NCBI GenBank assembly: GCA_029782365.1
Contig: JAKOUW010000250.1
Span: forward strand, 1 to 53,816
Length of the DNA stretch: 53,816 nucleotides
Reading direction: 5' to 3'
From: Chloroflexota bacterium
GTDB lineage: Bacteria > Chloroflexota > Anaerolineae > Anaerolineales > UBA4823
In this document: positions 41,404 to 50,365 of the stretch, piece by piece
How positions within the stretch are numbered: the stretch's first letter is position 1
Layout of the letters: each line of letters opens with the position of its first letter
Position numbers and translations under genes: made by a program
Notes under the pieces: generated by a model
Database searches by the model: none
What the model saw: the letters and a program-made list of their open reading frames with translations, nothing else
Told to the model about the DNA's origin: nothing

Positions 41404-43626
41404 ATGCCGCTGCGCCAGACTCGCCTCATCCTCGTCCTCAGCCTGCTGGCAGTCCTGTCAACAGCCATCTTATTTGCCTGCGCGCCTGCCATGCTGGCGA
41501 CCGAAAATCCGTCCGCCAGCGATACCCAAAAATCCAACCAGGTTCAGGCAACGCCTGCCGCCGAGAGCAGCGCCGGCGCCCCGCAGCCCCAGCCCACCCA
41601 GGCGCCGGCCGTAGCCGCCCCGACCGCTACGCCGCTTCCCCAGGCGACCAGCGCACCTTCCAGCAGTGAACAGGGAACCGCGGCCCAACCGCCGGCCACC
41701 CAGCAGATTGTGATCACCCGGCAGGTCGAGGCCACCCAGGCCGCTCCTGCCGCCAGCACACCCACTGCCCAATCCGAGGCCGAGGCGCGCATACTTGAGC
41801 TGGAATACCCTCCGCGCATGCGCCTGGGTGATTCGGACATCATCCGCATCTCGCTCATACCCTCCTACGACGGCTATACCGTGCGCACAGAATTTCCGGA
41901 CCACCAGACGGATGTGCAAAACATCCAGACACCCGCGCGGCAGGGCTATATCCTATTTGGAGTCGCCCGGCTGGAGGGCGTGGGATTTGACATCTCGCCG
42001 CTGGGCGAACAGCCGCTCCTGCTCGAAGCCGGCAAAGAAATCGCCTGGCACTGGTCGCTTCAGCCGCGCCAGGCCGGCCAGCAGCGCCTGGCTGTGCGCT
42101 TGCTGCTGCGCTGGCTGCCGGCCGCTGGGGTTAACCAGCCGCTGCGCGAGAGCCTGGTCTTCAGCCGCGGCATCTCGGTGCAGGTGGATTCCTTCTTCGG
42201 CCTGAACCGCTCGCAGACCATGTCGGGCGGATTGCTGGGCCTGATCCTGGGGGCGGCGCTGTGCCTGCTGGGGTTGGTTTACCGGCCGGCCGCTTTGCGC
42301 CCGGGCCTGCTGTTTGGTGAGCCTAATCCGGCGCTGGCCATCGAGCCGCCTGCCGGGCTGAGGCTTTCGCCTGATGAAAACACCTTGCTGCGCACCTTGT
42401 TTCGTGACTACGGCCGCCTGATCTTGCAGGGCGAATTTCTCTCCGGCTACTCCGGGGCGCGCACCTTCCTGGCGCGCCCTCTGCGCCCCGATGGACGCGC
42501 CGACGCCCATACCATCATCAAGATCGGCGAGGCGCAGGCCATGGGCCAGGAATACCGCAATTACGAGCGCTATGTCAAGCACACCCTGCCGCCCGTCACC
42601 GCCCGCATCCAGCAGACCCCGGTCAGCGTGCGCGGCGGCCGCCTGGCGGCTGTGCAGTACACCTTTATCGGCACACCCGACCAGCCGCCGGTCAGCCTGC
42701 GCCAGGCCCTGCTTGCCAACCCGGACCCCGCCCTGCTGGACCGCCTGTTCGAGACCTTCGGCCCGAACTGGTGGATGCAGCGCCGGCCGTACACCTTCCG
42801 CCTGGCGCTGGAATACGACCGCGTCCTGCCCGCTCACCTGGTGATCGAGCCGCTGAATGCCGGCGAGCGGCCTCGCGCTGCGCGCACCCTGGACGGCGGC
42901 TCAGCTCCCGCCGCCTTGAGCTTCCAGGCCGGCGACATCGTCACCCTGCGCAATTTTCCCACCATTGAGCGGCGCATCGACGGCCGTAGCCTCTCCCTGC
43001 AGGGCAGCCCGCCAGCCGGCCAGCCGCCGTTGCGCCTGCGCTGGCTGGGCCTGCAGAATCCCGTTGGCGCCAGCGGCCGCGTGGTCGGCACGCGCGACAG
43101 CCTGCTCGCCAACTGGGTGCAGGGCTTCGAACGCTTCGGCCTGCCCGACCCGCTTGCCGGCCTGCCCGCCGCCCTGAGAGAGCCTATCAGCGGCAGCCAA
43201 TCCACCATCCACGGCGACCTGAACCTGGAAAACATCCTGGTGGGGCCGGGCGGTTTTGTCTGGCTGATCGATTTCGCCATGACCCGCGATGGCCACCCGC
43301 TGTTCGACTTTACCCACCTGGCGGTTTCGCTCATCTCCCAGGTGATCGCCCCGCAGGTAGGCTCGGCCAGCGCATATCGCGATCTGCTCGCCCAACGGCC
43401 GTTCGACCTGCCGGCCTCAGCCCAGGCCAGCGCTCCCCAGGCGCGCCTGCTGGCCCGCCTGGCGCACATCGCCGGGCAGTGCCTGGCGAACCCCACCCAG
43501 CCGCGCGAATTTTACCTGGCCCTCTATATCTCCTGCCTGGGCGGGCTGAAATACGCCAACCTGCAGCCGTTCCAGAAACACCTGTTGTACCTGACGGCTG
43601 CCGATCTGCAACAGAATTATTTATAA
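41404..43626 (+). CDS. Transmembrane protein with extracytoplasmic domain and C-terminal APH/TCAD9-like kinase domain
   Basis: 740 residues. A signal sequence with a lipobox-like LFAC (residues 1-24) is followed by a Pro/Gln/Ala spacer (30-130), a beta-rich extracytoplasmic domain (about 135-265), one membrane helix (277-294) and a cytoplasmic region. The latter has kinase-fold hallmarks: LSGYSGARTFL (346-356) as a nucleotide loop, K373 in TIIKIG, the catalytic loop HGDLNLEN (603-610) and the metal-binding D623 in LIDFAM. This is the aminoglycoside-phosphotransferase type, resembling TCAD9. The substrate is unknown. A divergent ATPase/winged-helix regulator lies upstream. Whether the lipobox is used is uncertain, because lipid attachment plus a second helix is unusual. 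Confidence 0.8.
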   Translation: MPLRQTRLILVLSLLAVLSTAILFACAPAMLATENPSASDTQKSNQVQATPAAESSAGAPQPQPTQAPAVAAPTATPLPQATSAPSSSEQGTAAQPPATQQIVITRQVEATQAAPAASTPTAQSEAEARILELEYPPRMRLGDSDIIRISLIPSYDGYTVRTEFPDHQTDVQNIQTPARQGYILFGVARLEGVGFDISPLGEQPLLLEAGKEIAWHWSLQPRQAGQQRLAVRLLLRWLPAAGVNQPLRESLVFSRGISVQVDSFFGLNRSQTMSGGLLGLILGAALCLLGLVYRPAALRPGLLFGEPNPALAIEPPAGLRLSPDENTLLRTLFRDYGRLILQGEFLSGYSGARTFLARPLRPDGRADAHTIIKIGEAQAMGQEYRNYERYVKHTLPPVTARIQQTPVSVRGGRLAAVQYTFIGTPDQPPVSLRQALLANPDPALLDRLFETFGPNWWMQRRPYTFRLALEYDRVLPAHLVIEPLNAGERPRAARTLDGGSAPAALSFQAGDIVTLRNFPTIERRIDGRSLSLQGSPPAGQPPLRLRWLGLQNPVGASGRVVGTRDSLLANWVQGFERFGLPDPLAGLPAALREPISGSQSTIHGDLNLENILVGPGGFVWLIDFAMTRDGHPLFDFTHLAVSLISQVIAPQVGSASAYRDLLAQRPFDLPASAQASAPQARLLARLAHIAGQCLANPTQPREFYLALYISCLGGLKYANLQPFQKHLLYLTAADLQQNYL

Positions 43627-43660
43627 ACCTGCCGCCGAGTTCCGGCGGCAGGTTTATAAA
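43620..43660. terminator. Bidirectional terminator between convergent genes
   Basis: An 18-bp perfect inverted repeat (T43620-G43637 with C43643-A43660; core AACCTGCCGCCG/CGGCGGCAGGTT) has a 5-base loop. It contains the stop codon of the kinase-like gene and lies 6 bases from the pepF stop. The AT-rich outer part of the stem serves both directions. Confidence 0.9.
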
Positions 43661-43665
43661 ACTTA

Positions 43666-45471
43666 TTAAACCAGTTTATCCAGGCGATCCACCAGGTCGG
43701 CCAGCATGCCGAAGGCCGCCTCGACCGGCTCGGGAGAGGCCAGGTCCACGCCGGCCATCTTCAAGGCGTCCAGCGGGTACATGGAGCCGCCCGCTTTGAG
43801 GAAGGCCAGGTAATTTGCGGCGGCCTGCGGCTTGCCCGCCAGCACGCCGTTGGCCAGCGCCTGCGCGCCGGAGATGCCGGTGCCGTACTGGTAAACGTAG
43901 AAATTCAGGTACATGTGCAGGAACTGCGCCCAGGTGATGCCGATGCGCTCGCGGTCGAAGACCACCTCTTCGCCGTACCCCTCTTTGAACAGGTCGGCCA
44001 GCAGGCCGATCAGGATATCGGCGTTCAGCGGGGCGCCTTTTTCGATGCGCGTGTGCGCTTCCAGCTCAAAGCGCGCCAGGGTGGGCATGATGAAGAAATA
44101 GCGGTGGAAATTGGACATGGCTTCTTCGATCAGCGCCACCTGGAAATCGCGCTCCGGCTGGCGCTGGAACAGGTAACTGCGCACCATGGCCTGGTTGAAA
44201 TTCGAAGCCACCTCGGCCACGAATAGGCCGTAACGGCTGTAGATGAACGGCTGGTCGCGGCGGCTGTAGTACGAGTGCATGGAGTGGCCCAGCTCGTGAG
44301 CCAGCGTGCTCAGGCTGAACAGGTCATTGGCATAGCTCATCATGATATACGGCCGCGTGCCGTACGAGCCGCTGGAGAACGCACCTTCGCGTTTGCCTTT
44401 GTTGAGCGCCCGGTCGACCCAGCGCTCCTCCAGGCAGCCCTTGCGCAGAGCGCTCACGTATTCGTCGCCCAGCGGCTGCATGCCCTGCGTGATCCATTCG
44501 ACGGCCTGCTCAAAGGGCACCACCGGCTTGGCGTCGGTCAGCGGAGCTTTGATATCCGACACCAGGAACGTATCGTAGCCCAGGGCGCGCCGGCGCAGCG
44601 CCCAATAGCGGTGCCAGGTGGGCAGGTGCTTCTTGAAGACACCGATGAAGTTGTGGAAGACTTCCACAGGGATTTCGTTGGGCTCCAGCGAGGCGTGCAG
44701 GGCGGTCTGGTAGCGCCGCACGCGCGCGCTGAAGACATCTTGCTTGAAGGCTGTGGTCAGCACGCTGGCGAAGGTGTTCTTGAAGCGCAAATAACCGTCG
44801 GCGTAGTTGCTCCAGGCGCTGCGCCGCACCTCACGGTCGGCATGGGTGACCAGCGAGCCAATGCTGCTCTGGCCGACCTCCAGCCCAACGCCATCCGAGC
44901 CGACGGCCGGCTCGAAGGTCATATCGGCAGCGGTCAAGACATTGAACGTATTGTACGCCCCGCCGAACGGATCGGAGGCCATGGCCAGGGTTTCTTCCAC
45001 TTCGCTGGAGCGGATATGCGCCTGGCGGCGCTCGAGACGGTCGAGATACTGCGCCAGGTAGGCCAGGCGCGGCTCGCTCTGCCGCCACTGGCGCAGGGTG
45101 GCAAAGCCGATCTCCATCAGCTCAGGCTCGTAAAAAGCGGCGGCCGCGCCCAGGCGCGACATCAGGCTGCGCGCCTGCCCGGCGCGCCCGGCGGCGGCCT
45201 GGTCGAGCGAATCGGCGGCATAGGCGTTGCTGGCATAGGTGCCGATCTTACCGGCCAGGATGCCGGCCTGCTCATACAAGGTGATGAACTCCAGCAGGGT
45301 TTGCGGGCCGGCGCTCAGGCGGCCTTTGTAAGCAGAAAGACCCGGCAGCTGGCTTTCCAGGTCTTTACAGGCCTGCTCCCAATCGGCAGGCGTGGCAAAA
45401 ATTGCTTCCAGGTCCCAGGTTTCGGCGATGGGTACGGCGCTGCGTGCAGGCAGGGTAGTGCTTTCAGTCAT
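43666..45471 (-). CDS. pepF: Oligoendopeptidase F (M3 family)
   Basis: 601 residues from the ATG at 45471, which follows AAGGAG by 7 bases; the longer ORF start at 45669 is not supported. The gluzincin motif HELGH at 392-396 (STLAHELGHSMHSYYS) and the downstream Glu in FVAEVASNFNQ are intact. PepF degrades peptides of about 7-17 residues in the cytoplasm. It is transcribed alone between terminator and a divergent gene. Confidence 0.96.
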   Translation of the reverse strand: MTESTTLPARSAVPIAETWDLEAIFATPADWEQACKDLESQLPGLSAYKGRLSAGPQTLLEFITLYEQAGILAGKIGTYASNAYAADSLDQAAAGRAGQARSLMSRLGAAAAFYEPELMEIGFATLRQWRQSEPRLAYLAQYLDRLERRQAHIRSSEVEETLAMASDPFGGAYNTFNVLTAADMTFEPAVGSDGVGLEVGQSSIGSLVTHADREVRRSAWSNYADGYLRFKNTFASVLTTAFKQDVFSARVRRYQTALHASLEPNEIPVEVFHNFIGVFKKHLPTWHRYWALRRRALGYDTFLVSDIKAPLTDAKPVVPFEQAVEWITQGMQPLGDEYVSALRKGCLEERWVDRALNKGKREGAFSSGSYGTRPYIMMSYANDLFSLSTLAHELGHSMHSYYSRRDQPFIYSRYGLFVAEVASNFNQAMVRSYLFQRQPERDFQVALIEEAMSNFHRYFFIMPTLARFELEAHTRIEKGAPLNADILIGLLADLFKEGYGEEVVFDRERIGITWAQFLHMYLNFYVYQYGTGISGAQALANGVLAGKPQAAANYLAFLKAGGSMYPLDALKMAGVDLASPEPVEAAFGMLADLVDRLDKLV

Positions 45472-45586
45472 CAAATACTCCTTTTTCTTCGTGGGAATGC
45501 TCTTATTATATACTGCCAGCCAGCCAAAAAATTTCAATCGGGTGTAAAAATATTGTAATTTGCGGCGCGCCGCCCGCCTCGGCAGG

Positions 45587-45592
45587 TATAAT
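45587..45592 (+). promoter_or_regulatory. -10 box for the TPR/zinc-ribbon gene
   Basis: TATAAT at 45587-45592, then AAAGGAGG at 45605-45612 and the ATG at 45617. There is no clear -35 box in the GC-rich sequence upstream. Confidence 0.5.
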
Positions 45593-45616
45593 TCAGCCAA
45601 TCGAAAAGGAGGCGCC

Positions 45617-46177
45617 ATGTTCCGACCATTCCGCCAGCGAAGAGCGATGCGCCGCATGGGCCAGGCCATGCAGGGCGCATTTTTAGAAAGCCTGAACGAG
45701 GCGAACCAGTTAATGGCCGGCGGCCAGTACCAGCAGGCCGCCCAGCACTACCTGCGCCTGGCCCAAACGGCCGAGCAAACTGGCCACCCGCGCCAGGCCG
45801 CTAACCTGCACGCCCAGGCGGCCCGCGCCGAGGCCTTTTCACACAATGGCCCGGCTGCCCTCACCCAGGGACGCCTGGCTTTGAGCGCCTTTGGCCAGCT
45901 CGGCATGCTGCCGCGCCAGGCCAGCTTTCTGGCCAATTTCACCAACCTGCTGCATAAGCAGGGACTGGACGCCGAGGCCGAAAGCCTGCAAAAAGAGTTC
46001 GGCGGCCCGGCCCCCCAGGGCCAGGCGAACGCCCAGGCGCCCGCCGCCGGGCAACACGGCCGGCTGCCGCCCACCTGCCCGCAGTGCGGCGCCCCGGCCC
46101 GCAGCGATGAAGTCGATTGGATCGATGCAGCCAGCGCCGAGTGCGCTTACTGCGGAGCGGTCATCCAAACCGATTAG
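45617..46177 (+). CDS. TPR-like protein with C-terminal zinc ribbon
   Basis: 186 residues from the ATG at 45617. A basic N terminus (FRPFRQRRAMRRMGQAMQGA) precedes helical repeats of TPR type (about 25-130), for example ANQLMAGGQYQQAAQHYLRL. The end is a zinc ribbon with CPQCG and CAYCG 17 residues apart. The helices suggest protein binding; the zinc site may be structural. Its partner is unknown. A lipoprotein gene follows after 80 bases. Confidence 0.75.
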   Translation: MFRPFRQRRAMRRMGQAMQGAFLESLNEANQLMAGGQYQQAAQHYLRLAQTAEQTGHPRQAANLHAQAARAEAFSHNGPAALTQGRLALSAFGQLGMLPRQASFLANFTNLLHKQGLDAEAESLQKEFGGPAPQGQANAQAPAAGQHGRLPPTCPQCGAPARSDEVDWIDAASAECAYCGAVIQTD

Positions 46178-46257
46178 TATCAGCATTCTGTCAGGCGAAT
46201 ATCAAGCAGGCCGGGTCGGCCGGCGCGATGCTTTCTTTGTAAGCAAAGGAGGTAGCG

Positions 46258-46923
46258 ATGACTCGCCTGGCAAAAATTTTGCTCGCCCTGTTTGTCCTGG
46301 CCGGCTTGAGCGCCTGCGCGGCGTCCAAAACGCCGCAGATGATCGCCTCGTTCCCCGCCGACCCGGGCAATGCTCCCCTGACTGCCCCCGCCCCGCCGCA
46401 GTCCCAACTGGTCTATAACACCTCCCTCGAGCTGCAGGTGGACAATCTGGAAGAGGCCGCGCAGCGCGCCAAAGGCCTGGCCGAGCGCTACGGCGGCTAC
46501 CTTTCGGGCTGGAATTCGTGGCGCCAGAACGATGAACTGCGCATGCAGCTCACCCTGGAGGTCCCCGCGCCGAACTTTTCCGCTCTGCGCGCCGACCTGC
46601 TCAAGCTGGGCGAGGTGGCCGTTGAGTCGGCCAACGTCCAATGGGACCCCGGCCGCTACGGCTGGGATGTGTACTCCGAAATCTACCTGGTGCTGCGCCC
46701 CAGCCCCTCGCCCTGGCCCAGGATCGAATGGCCCAGCTTGGCCTGGCCGGGCGAGTGGTTCAACGGCTGGAATCCTGGGAACACCTTCCGCCAGGCTTCC
46801 GGCGTGTTCTGGGGCATTTTTGGCTTCCTGGTGGATATCCTGATCTGGCTGCTGGTCGTTGCCGGGCCGTTTGTCCTGCTGGCCCTGGGCGCCCGCTGGG
46901 TGTACCGCCGGCTCAGGCGCTGA
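46258..46923 (+). CDS. DUF4349-like lipoprotein
   Basis: 221 residues. The signal peptide ends with a good lipobox LSAC (Cys20). The extracytoplasmic part (NTSLELQVDNLEEAAQRAKG ... YGGYLSGW) matches the DUF4349 pattern, and a C-terminal membrane helix (about 186-212) ends in RWVYRRLRR. Function unknown; DUF4349 proteins are anchored at the cell surface. The ribosome-binding site AAAGGAGG precedes the ATG. Confidence 0.8.
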   Translation: MTRLAKILLALFVLAGLSACAASKTPQMIASFPADPGNAPLTAPAPPQSQLVYNTSLELQVDNLEEAAQRAKGLAERYGGYLSGWNSWRQNDELRMQLTLEVPAPNFSALRADLLKLGEVAVESANVQWDPGRYGWDVYSEIYLVLRPSPSPWPRIEWPSLAWPGEWFNGWNPGNTFRQASGVFWGIFGFLVDILIWLLVVAGPFVLLALGARWVYRRLRR

Positions 46924-47032
46924 CGGACTGAGCGGAGACGATCAGCGCTTTGTCACCCGCCTGTCAGGAGTAGGTCAATCTTTCCGGCCAAAAATGATCT
47001 ATCCTATACATAGGAAACAAAAGGAGGCTGAT

Positions 47033-48706
47033 ATGAACATTCGCCGTTCTGTGTACATCTTGCTCATCGCTGCGCTGCTGCTGAGCGCCTGCGCAGCAGC
47101 TACGCCCCAGACTTTGGTTATCGAAAAACAGGCACAGCCCAACGCCCAGGACAATTCTTCCAGCCAGTCCGGCGGGCAGAGCGCCGCGCCCGTGGTCCAG
47201 GCAACCGCCGCCGTGGCCGCCCAGCCCCAGGCTGAAGCTGGCTCCATCGCCCCACAGCCGACTGCGCCGCTCAAGAGCGCGCCGCAGTCCAGCGCGCCGC
47301 TGCCTGGCGTACCGCTGCCTGGCGTACCGCTGCCCACTGCCCCCAACGCCGGCGTCGAGTTCCAAAACTACGGCGTCAACCCCTACATCAGCGCCGCCGA
47401 AGATCACCTCTCCACCTTTGCGCTGGATGTGGACACCGCCTCGTACTCCAAGATGCGCAGCTACATCGAGCAGGGCAGCCTGCCGCCGGCCGATTCGGTG
47501 CGCGTCGAGGAGTACATCAACTACTTCGACCAGGGCTACCCCAAGCCGGCCAACATGGCCTTCGGCATCTACGCCGACGGCGCTCCATCGCCCTTCAGCG
47601 GCGACAACGCCTACCTGCTGCGCATCGGTATCCAGGGTTACCAGGTGACCGAGGGGCAGCGCAAACCGCTGGCGCTGACCTTCTTGATCGATGTCTCCGG
47701 CTCGATGCAGATCAACAACCGCCTGGGCCTGGTCAAAGACTCGCTCAGCCTGCTGCTCGACCGCCTGACCGCCCAGGACACAGTAGCCCTGGTGGTGTAC
47801 GGCTCCAGCGCCCGCACCGTCCTGCAGCCCACCCCGGCCAACAACACCGCAGCCATCAAAGACGCCATCGCTTCGCTCTACAACGAGGGCTCGACGAACG
47901 CCGAGGCCGGCCTGCTGATGGCCTACGACCTGGCCATGCGCAATTTCCGCCCGGAGGCCAGCAACCGGGTGATCCTGTGCTCGGACGGCGTGGCCAACGT
48001 GGGCGCCACCGATCCGGAGGTATTGTTGAGCAAGGTGCGCGGCTACGTGGAGGAGGGCGTTTACCTGTCCACCTTCGGCGTGGGCATGGGCAACTACAAC
48101 GACGTGCTGCTGGAGAAGCTGGCCGACGAGGGCAACGGCAGCTACGCCTACATCGACGACCTGGAGGAAGCCCGCCGCCTGTTCGTGGACAACCTGACCT
48201 CCACCCTGCAGGTGATCGCCTTGAACGCCAAGGTGCAGGTGGATTTCAACAGCGACAGCGTGGCCTATTACCGCCTGATCGGCTACGAAAACCGGGCGGT
48301 GGCCGACCAGGACTTCCGCAACAACGCCGTGGACGCCGGCGAGATCGGCGCCGGGCACAGCGCCACCGCCCTGTACGCCGTAGTCCTGCAGCCCAACGCC
48401 CAGGGGCGCGTCGCCACCGTCCAACTGCGCTGGGAAGACCCCAACACCCACCAGGTGCGCGAGATCAACGGCAACTTCAACACCTACGACCTGGCCAGGT
48501 CCTTCTCCGAGACCGACCCGCATTACCAGCTCACTGTGCTGGCGGCGCAATACGCCGAGGTGCTGCGCCGCAGCCCCTGGGCCGGCAGCACCACGCTTGG
48601 CCAGTTGGCGGGCATGGCTGCGGAGATGATCTACAACCTGCCGGAAAACCGCGACGCCAGCGAGTTCGTGCAGCTTCTGCAGAAGGCCGCCGGCTTCAGC
48701 CGCTGA
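47033..48706 (+). CDS. VWA-domain lipoprotein, YfbK type
   Basis: 557 residues from the ATG at 47033 after AAGGAGG. The signal peptide ends LLLSAC (lipobox). A Gln/Ala/Pro spacer with a tandem PLPGV repeat precedes a vWF_N-type segment (PYISAAEDHLSTFALDVDTA), and then a von Willebrand A domain with the MIDAS motif DVSGS (220-224) and a C-terminal DUF3520-like part. The E. coli relative is YfbK. Such proteins bind ligands through a metal-dependent site at the cell surface. The -10 candidate TATACA at 47005-47010 is weak. Confidence 0.88.
   Translation: MNIRRSVYILLIAALLLSACAAATPQTLVIEKQAQPNAQDNSSSQSGGQSAAPVVQATAAVAAQPQAEAGSIAPQPTAPLKSAPQSSAPLPGVPLPGVPLPTAPNAGVEFQNYGVNPYISAAEDHLSTFALDVDTASYSKMRSYIEQGSLPPADSVRVEEYINYFDQGYPKPANMAFGIYADGAPSPFSGDNAYLLRIGIQGYQVTEGQRKPLALTFLIDVSGSMQINNRLGLVKDSLSLLLDRLTAQDTVALVVYGSSARTVLQPTPANNTAAIKDAIASLYNEGSTNAEAGLLMAYDLAMRNFRPEASNRVILCSDGVANVGATDPEVLLSKVRGYVEEGVYLSTFGVGMGNYNDVLLEKLADEGNGSYAYIDDLEEARRLFVDNLTSTLQVIALNAKVQVDFNSDSVAYYRLIGYENRAVADQDFRNNAVDAGEIGAGHSATALYAVVLQPNAQGRVATVQLRWEDPNTHQVREINGNFNTYDLARSFSETDPHYQLTVLAAQYAEVLRRSPWAGSTTLGQLAGMAAEMIYNLPENRDASEFVQLLQKAAGFSR
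47297..47334 (+). repeat. 15-bp tandem repeat in the VWA lipoprotein spacer
   Basis: CCGCTGCCTGGCGTA occurs at 47297-47311 and 47312-47326, with a partial third copy to 47334, encoding repeats of PLPGV in the linker. It should be prone to slippage, changing the spacer by five residues without a frameshift. Confidence 0.8.
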
Positions 48707-48733
48707 TCGCGCCTGCCGAATGCTTTACCCCTG

Positions 48734-48772
48734 CCGGGGCTGTCCTGAGAGGAGATCGAGGGACAGCCCTGG
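48734..48772 (+). terminator. Hairpin after the VWA lipoprotein gene
   Basis: GGGCTGTCC (48737-48745) and GGACAGCCC (48761-48769) form a 9-bp stem, extended to 12 by flanking pairs, with a 15-base loop. No T-tract follows, so it is a weak or rho-assisted terminator. Confidence 0.45.
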
Positions 48773-48898
48773 CGCGTTGACCAGGAGGGGATCCCCTTGC
48801 TCACAGCCGCACTTGTGTTTGTGCTCTCGTATCTATAGACTTACTGCAACCATGGCTCGCCTGGCGGAGCGATTTGTTGGCCAGAGAGCGTCCGACAT

Positions 48899-50218
48899 TC
48901 ATTTCAGCCAGCCGAATGGGGAACCGCTGTCCAACACCGGGCTTTGCCAGTGATGGAAAATGTCTACGATGGTCGTGCCGTAGCTGGAACCGACCGCCAA
49001 GTAGCGGCTGTCCGGGGACCATTTACTGGCAAAATTCCATATATCGTCTGTAGGTATTTTATAAGTGGTTACTTTCAGGGTCTCCATATCCAACACGGCC
49101 AAAATCGGGCGAGAATCTGGACCAGGCAAGGTTGCGAAATAAATTGTGAACACCAGGTACCGCCCATTGGGCGATAGATCTGCTGAATGTGACTCGATGA
49201 AGATGGTCGGAATATCATCCGGCTCTTCTTTGAAATGCGTCAACTGGCGCGTGGCGCCGTCCTTGTTGACCTGATACCACTCCTCGTATGAGGCGATGAG
49301 AAATCCGCTCTCGTCCGCAAGCCAGAGTGGACCACCCGTGATTCCACAACCGTCAATCTGTACTCGTCCAACGAGAACCTTTGTTTTGAGATTCCACAAG
49401 GCGTAGAAACAACCAGGCGCATGCTCATCCCATTGTGGATAAGCCACATATTCCATATTTGCGTCGTAAATCATCCCATTGATATCGATCCGCAAAAAAG
49501 CCTTGTTTGCATCCTTCACTCCGGGATAATCTGCGGGGGGCAGGAGCATTTGCTCACCAGTGAAGGGGTTGAGAATCATCCCAGGTGTGTTGAACTGAGT
49601 CTCGATGCCGTAATTGTCCCATCCCCCGATCATCTTACGAAAGACCAGCCTGTCACCGCCCGCCCAACCAAAATACCGCCAGGTCGAAGCCAAGATCGTC
49701 CTTTTCTGCAGTTTTGCATCTTGGTCTTGAATATACCAGGCTATGTTATCGCTCGAATCTCCCACGTAAATGTTATACAACAGCCAATTTTGATCCGGAG
49801 AAACGCCTGCTCCGAATAAGGATCTTTGAAGGACGGACGTTTGGAATTGGCTGCCTGAAAATTTAAGAAAATGCAATTTCGATCGTTCCCACACAACCAA
49901 AGTGCCATTGAGCGATGCGGTGATCGGAATTTGGGAAACAGTCGCCAGGCTTTCCGTGACGACCGCGGTTGGGAGAGGCAGGGCGGATGCTTTGGTGGGA
50001 AGTGGAGTCCATGTTGGCGACGGTTTTATGGTCGGCGAAGGGGTGCGGCTGGCTGTCAGTAAAGCTGTAGAAATGCGCGTCGCAGTCAGCGCAGCCAACT
50101 GTGTTGGTTCCACGTGTATCGTCGGGATGGCAGGTCTGGGCGGTTCGGATGCCTGGCCCGTGCAGCCTGCCGCCAAAGCAAGAAGTAGAAGAGAAATTAA
50201 TAACGATTTTCTGGCCAT
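48899..50218 (-). CDS. Beta-propeller-like lipoprotein (copy 1)
   Basis: 439 residues. The signal peptide ends with a lipobox LAAGC (Cys19). A Thr/Pro/Ser spacer (about 50-95) of the TPSPTIKPSPTWTPLPT type is followed by about 330 residues of beta-rich sequence with repeats of the WSPDSRYLAVGS / LSPNGRYLVFTI kind, as in TolB/PD40 propellers. It is probably anchored outside the cell membrane and binds a ligand or protein. It is related to the next gene upstream on the same strand, and both end in a Gly-Trp-Leu motif. Confidence 0.8.
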   Translation of the reverse strand: MARKSLLISLLLLALAAGCTGQASEPPRPAIPTIHVEPTQLAALTATRISTALLTASRTPSPTIKPSPTWTPLPTKASALPLPTAVVTESLATVSQIPITASLNGTLVVWERSKLHFLKFSGSQFQTSVLQRSLFGAGVSPDQNWLLYNIYVGDSSDNIAWYIQDQDAKLQKRTILASTWRYFGWAGGDRLVFRKMIGGWDNYGIETQFNTPGMILNPFTGEQMLLPPADYPGVKDANKAFLRIDINGMIYDANMEYVAYPQWDEHAPGCFYALWNLKTKVLVGRVQIDGCGITGGPLWLADESGFLIASYEEWYQVNKDGATRQLTHFKEEPDDIPTIFIESHSADLSPNGRYLVFTIYFATLPGPDSRPILAVLDMETLKVTTYKIPTDDIWNFASKWSPDSRYLAVGSSYGTTIVDIFHHWQSPVLDSGSPFGWLK

Positions 50219-50365
50219 GGTTGGACCCTATGGTCTTCTCCAGTATTGGGTTTGGTTAAATGTCGCAATGAAAAATGGATCGCCAGCATTTACATCCGGT
50301 GGTCCAGAATATGTTCGCCATACAACTGTATGCAAATCTGTTCCAATCGGTATCCGCGCCAAAAA

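Noticed and set aside
41953..42837. 294-residue ORF antisense to the kinase-like gene
   Set aside because: Gln/Ala/Arg-rich shadow of the GC-rich sense gene, which carries kinase motifs.
44275..45558. 427-residue ORF antisense to pepF
   Set aside because: The opposite strand carries an intact PepF with HELGH; the antisense frame is low-complexity and arises from high GC3 codon bias.
46964..48550. 528-residue ORF antisense to the VWA lipoprotein gene
   Set aside because: Val/Gly/His-rich mirror of GC-rich codons; the plus strand carries a full signal peptide, MIDAS motif and ribosome-binding site.
47977..48780. 267-residue plus-strand ORF overlapping the VWA gene
   Set aside because: Arg/Gly/Pro-rich shadow frame of the VWA coding sequence with no domain or start signal.
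48720..48953. 77-residue ORF after the VWA gene
   Set aside because: It covers a hairpin and runs into the opposite-strand lipoprotein gene; no ribosome-binding site and no recognisable domain.
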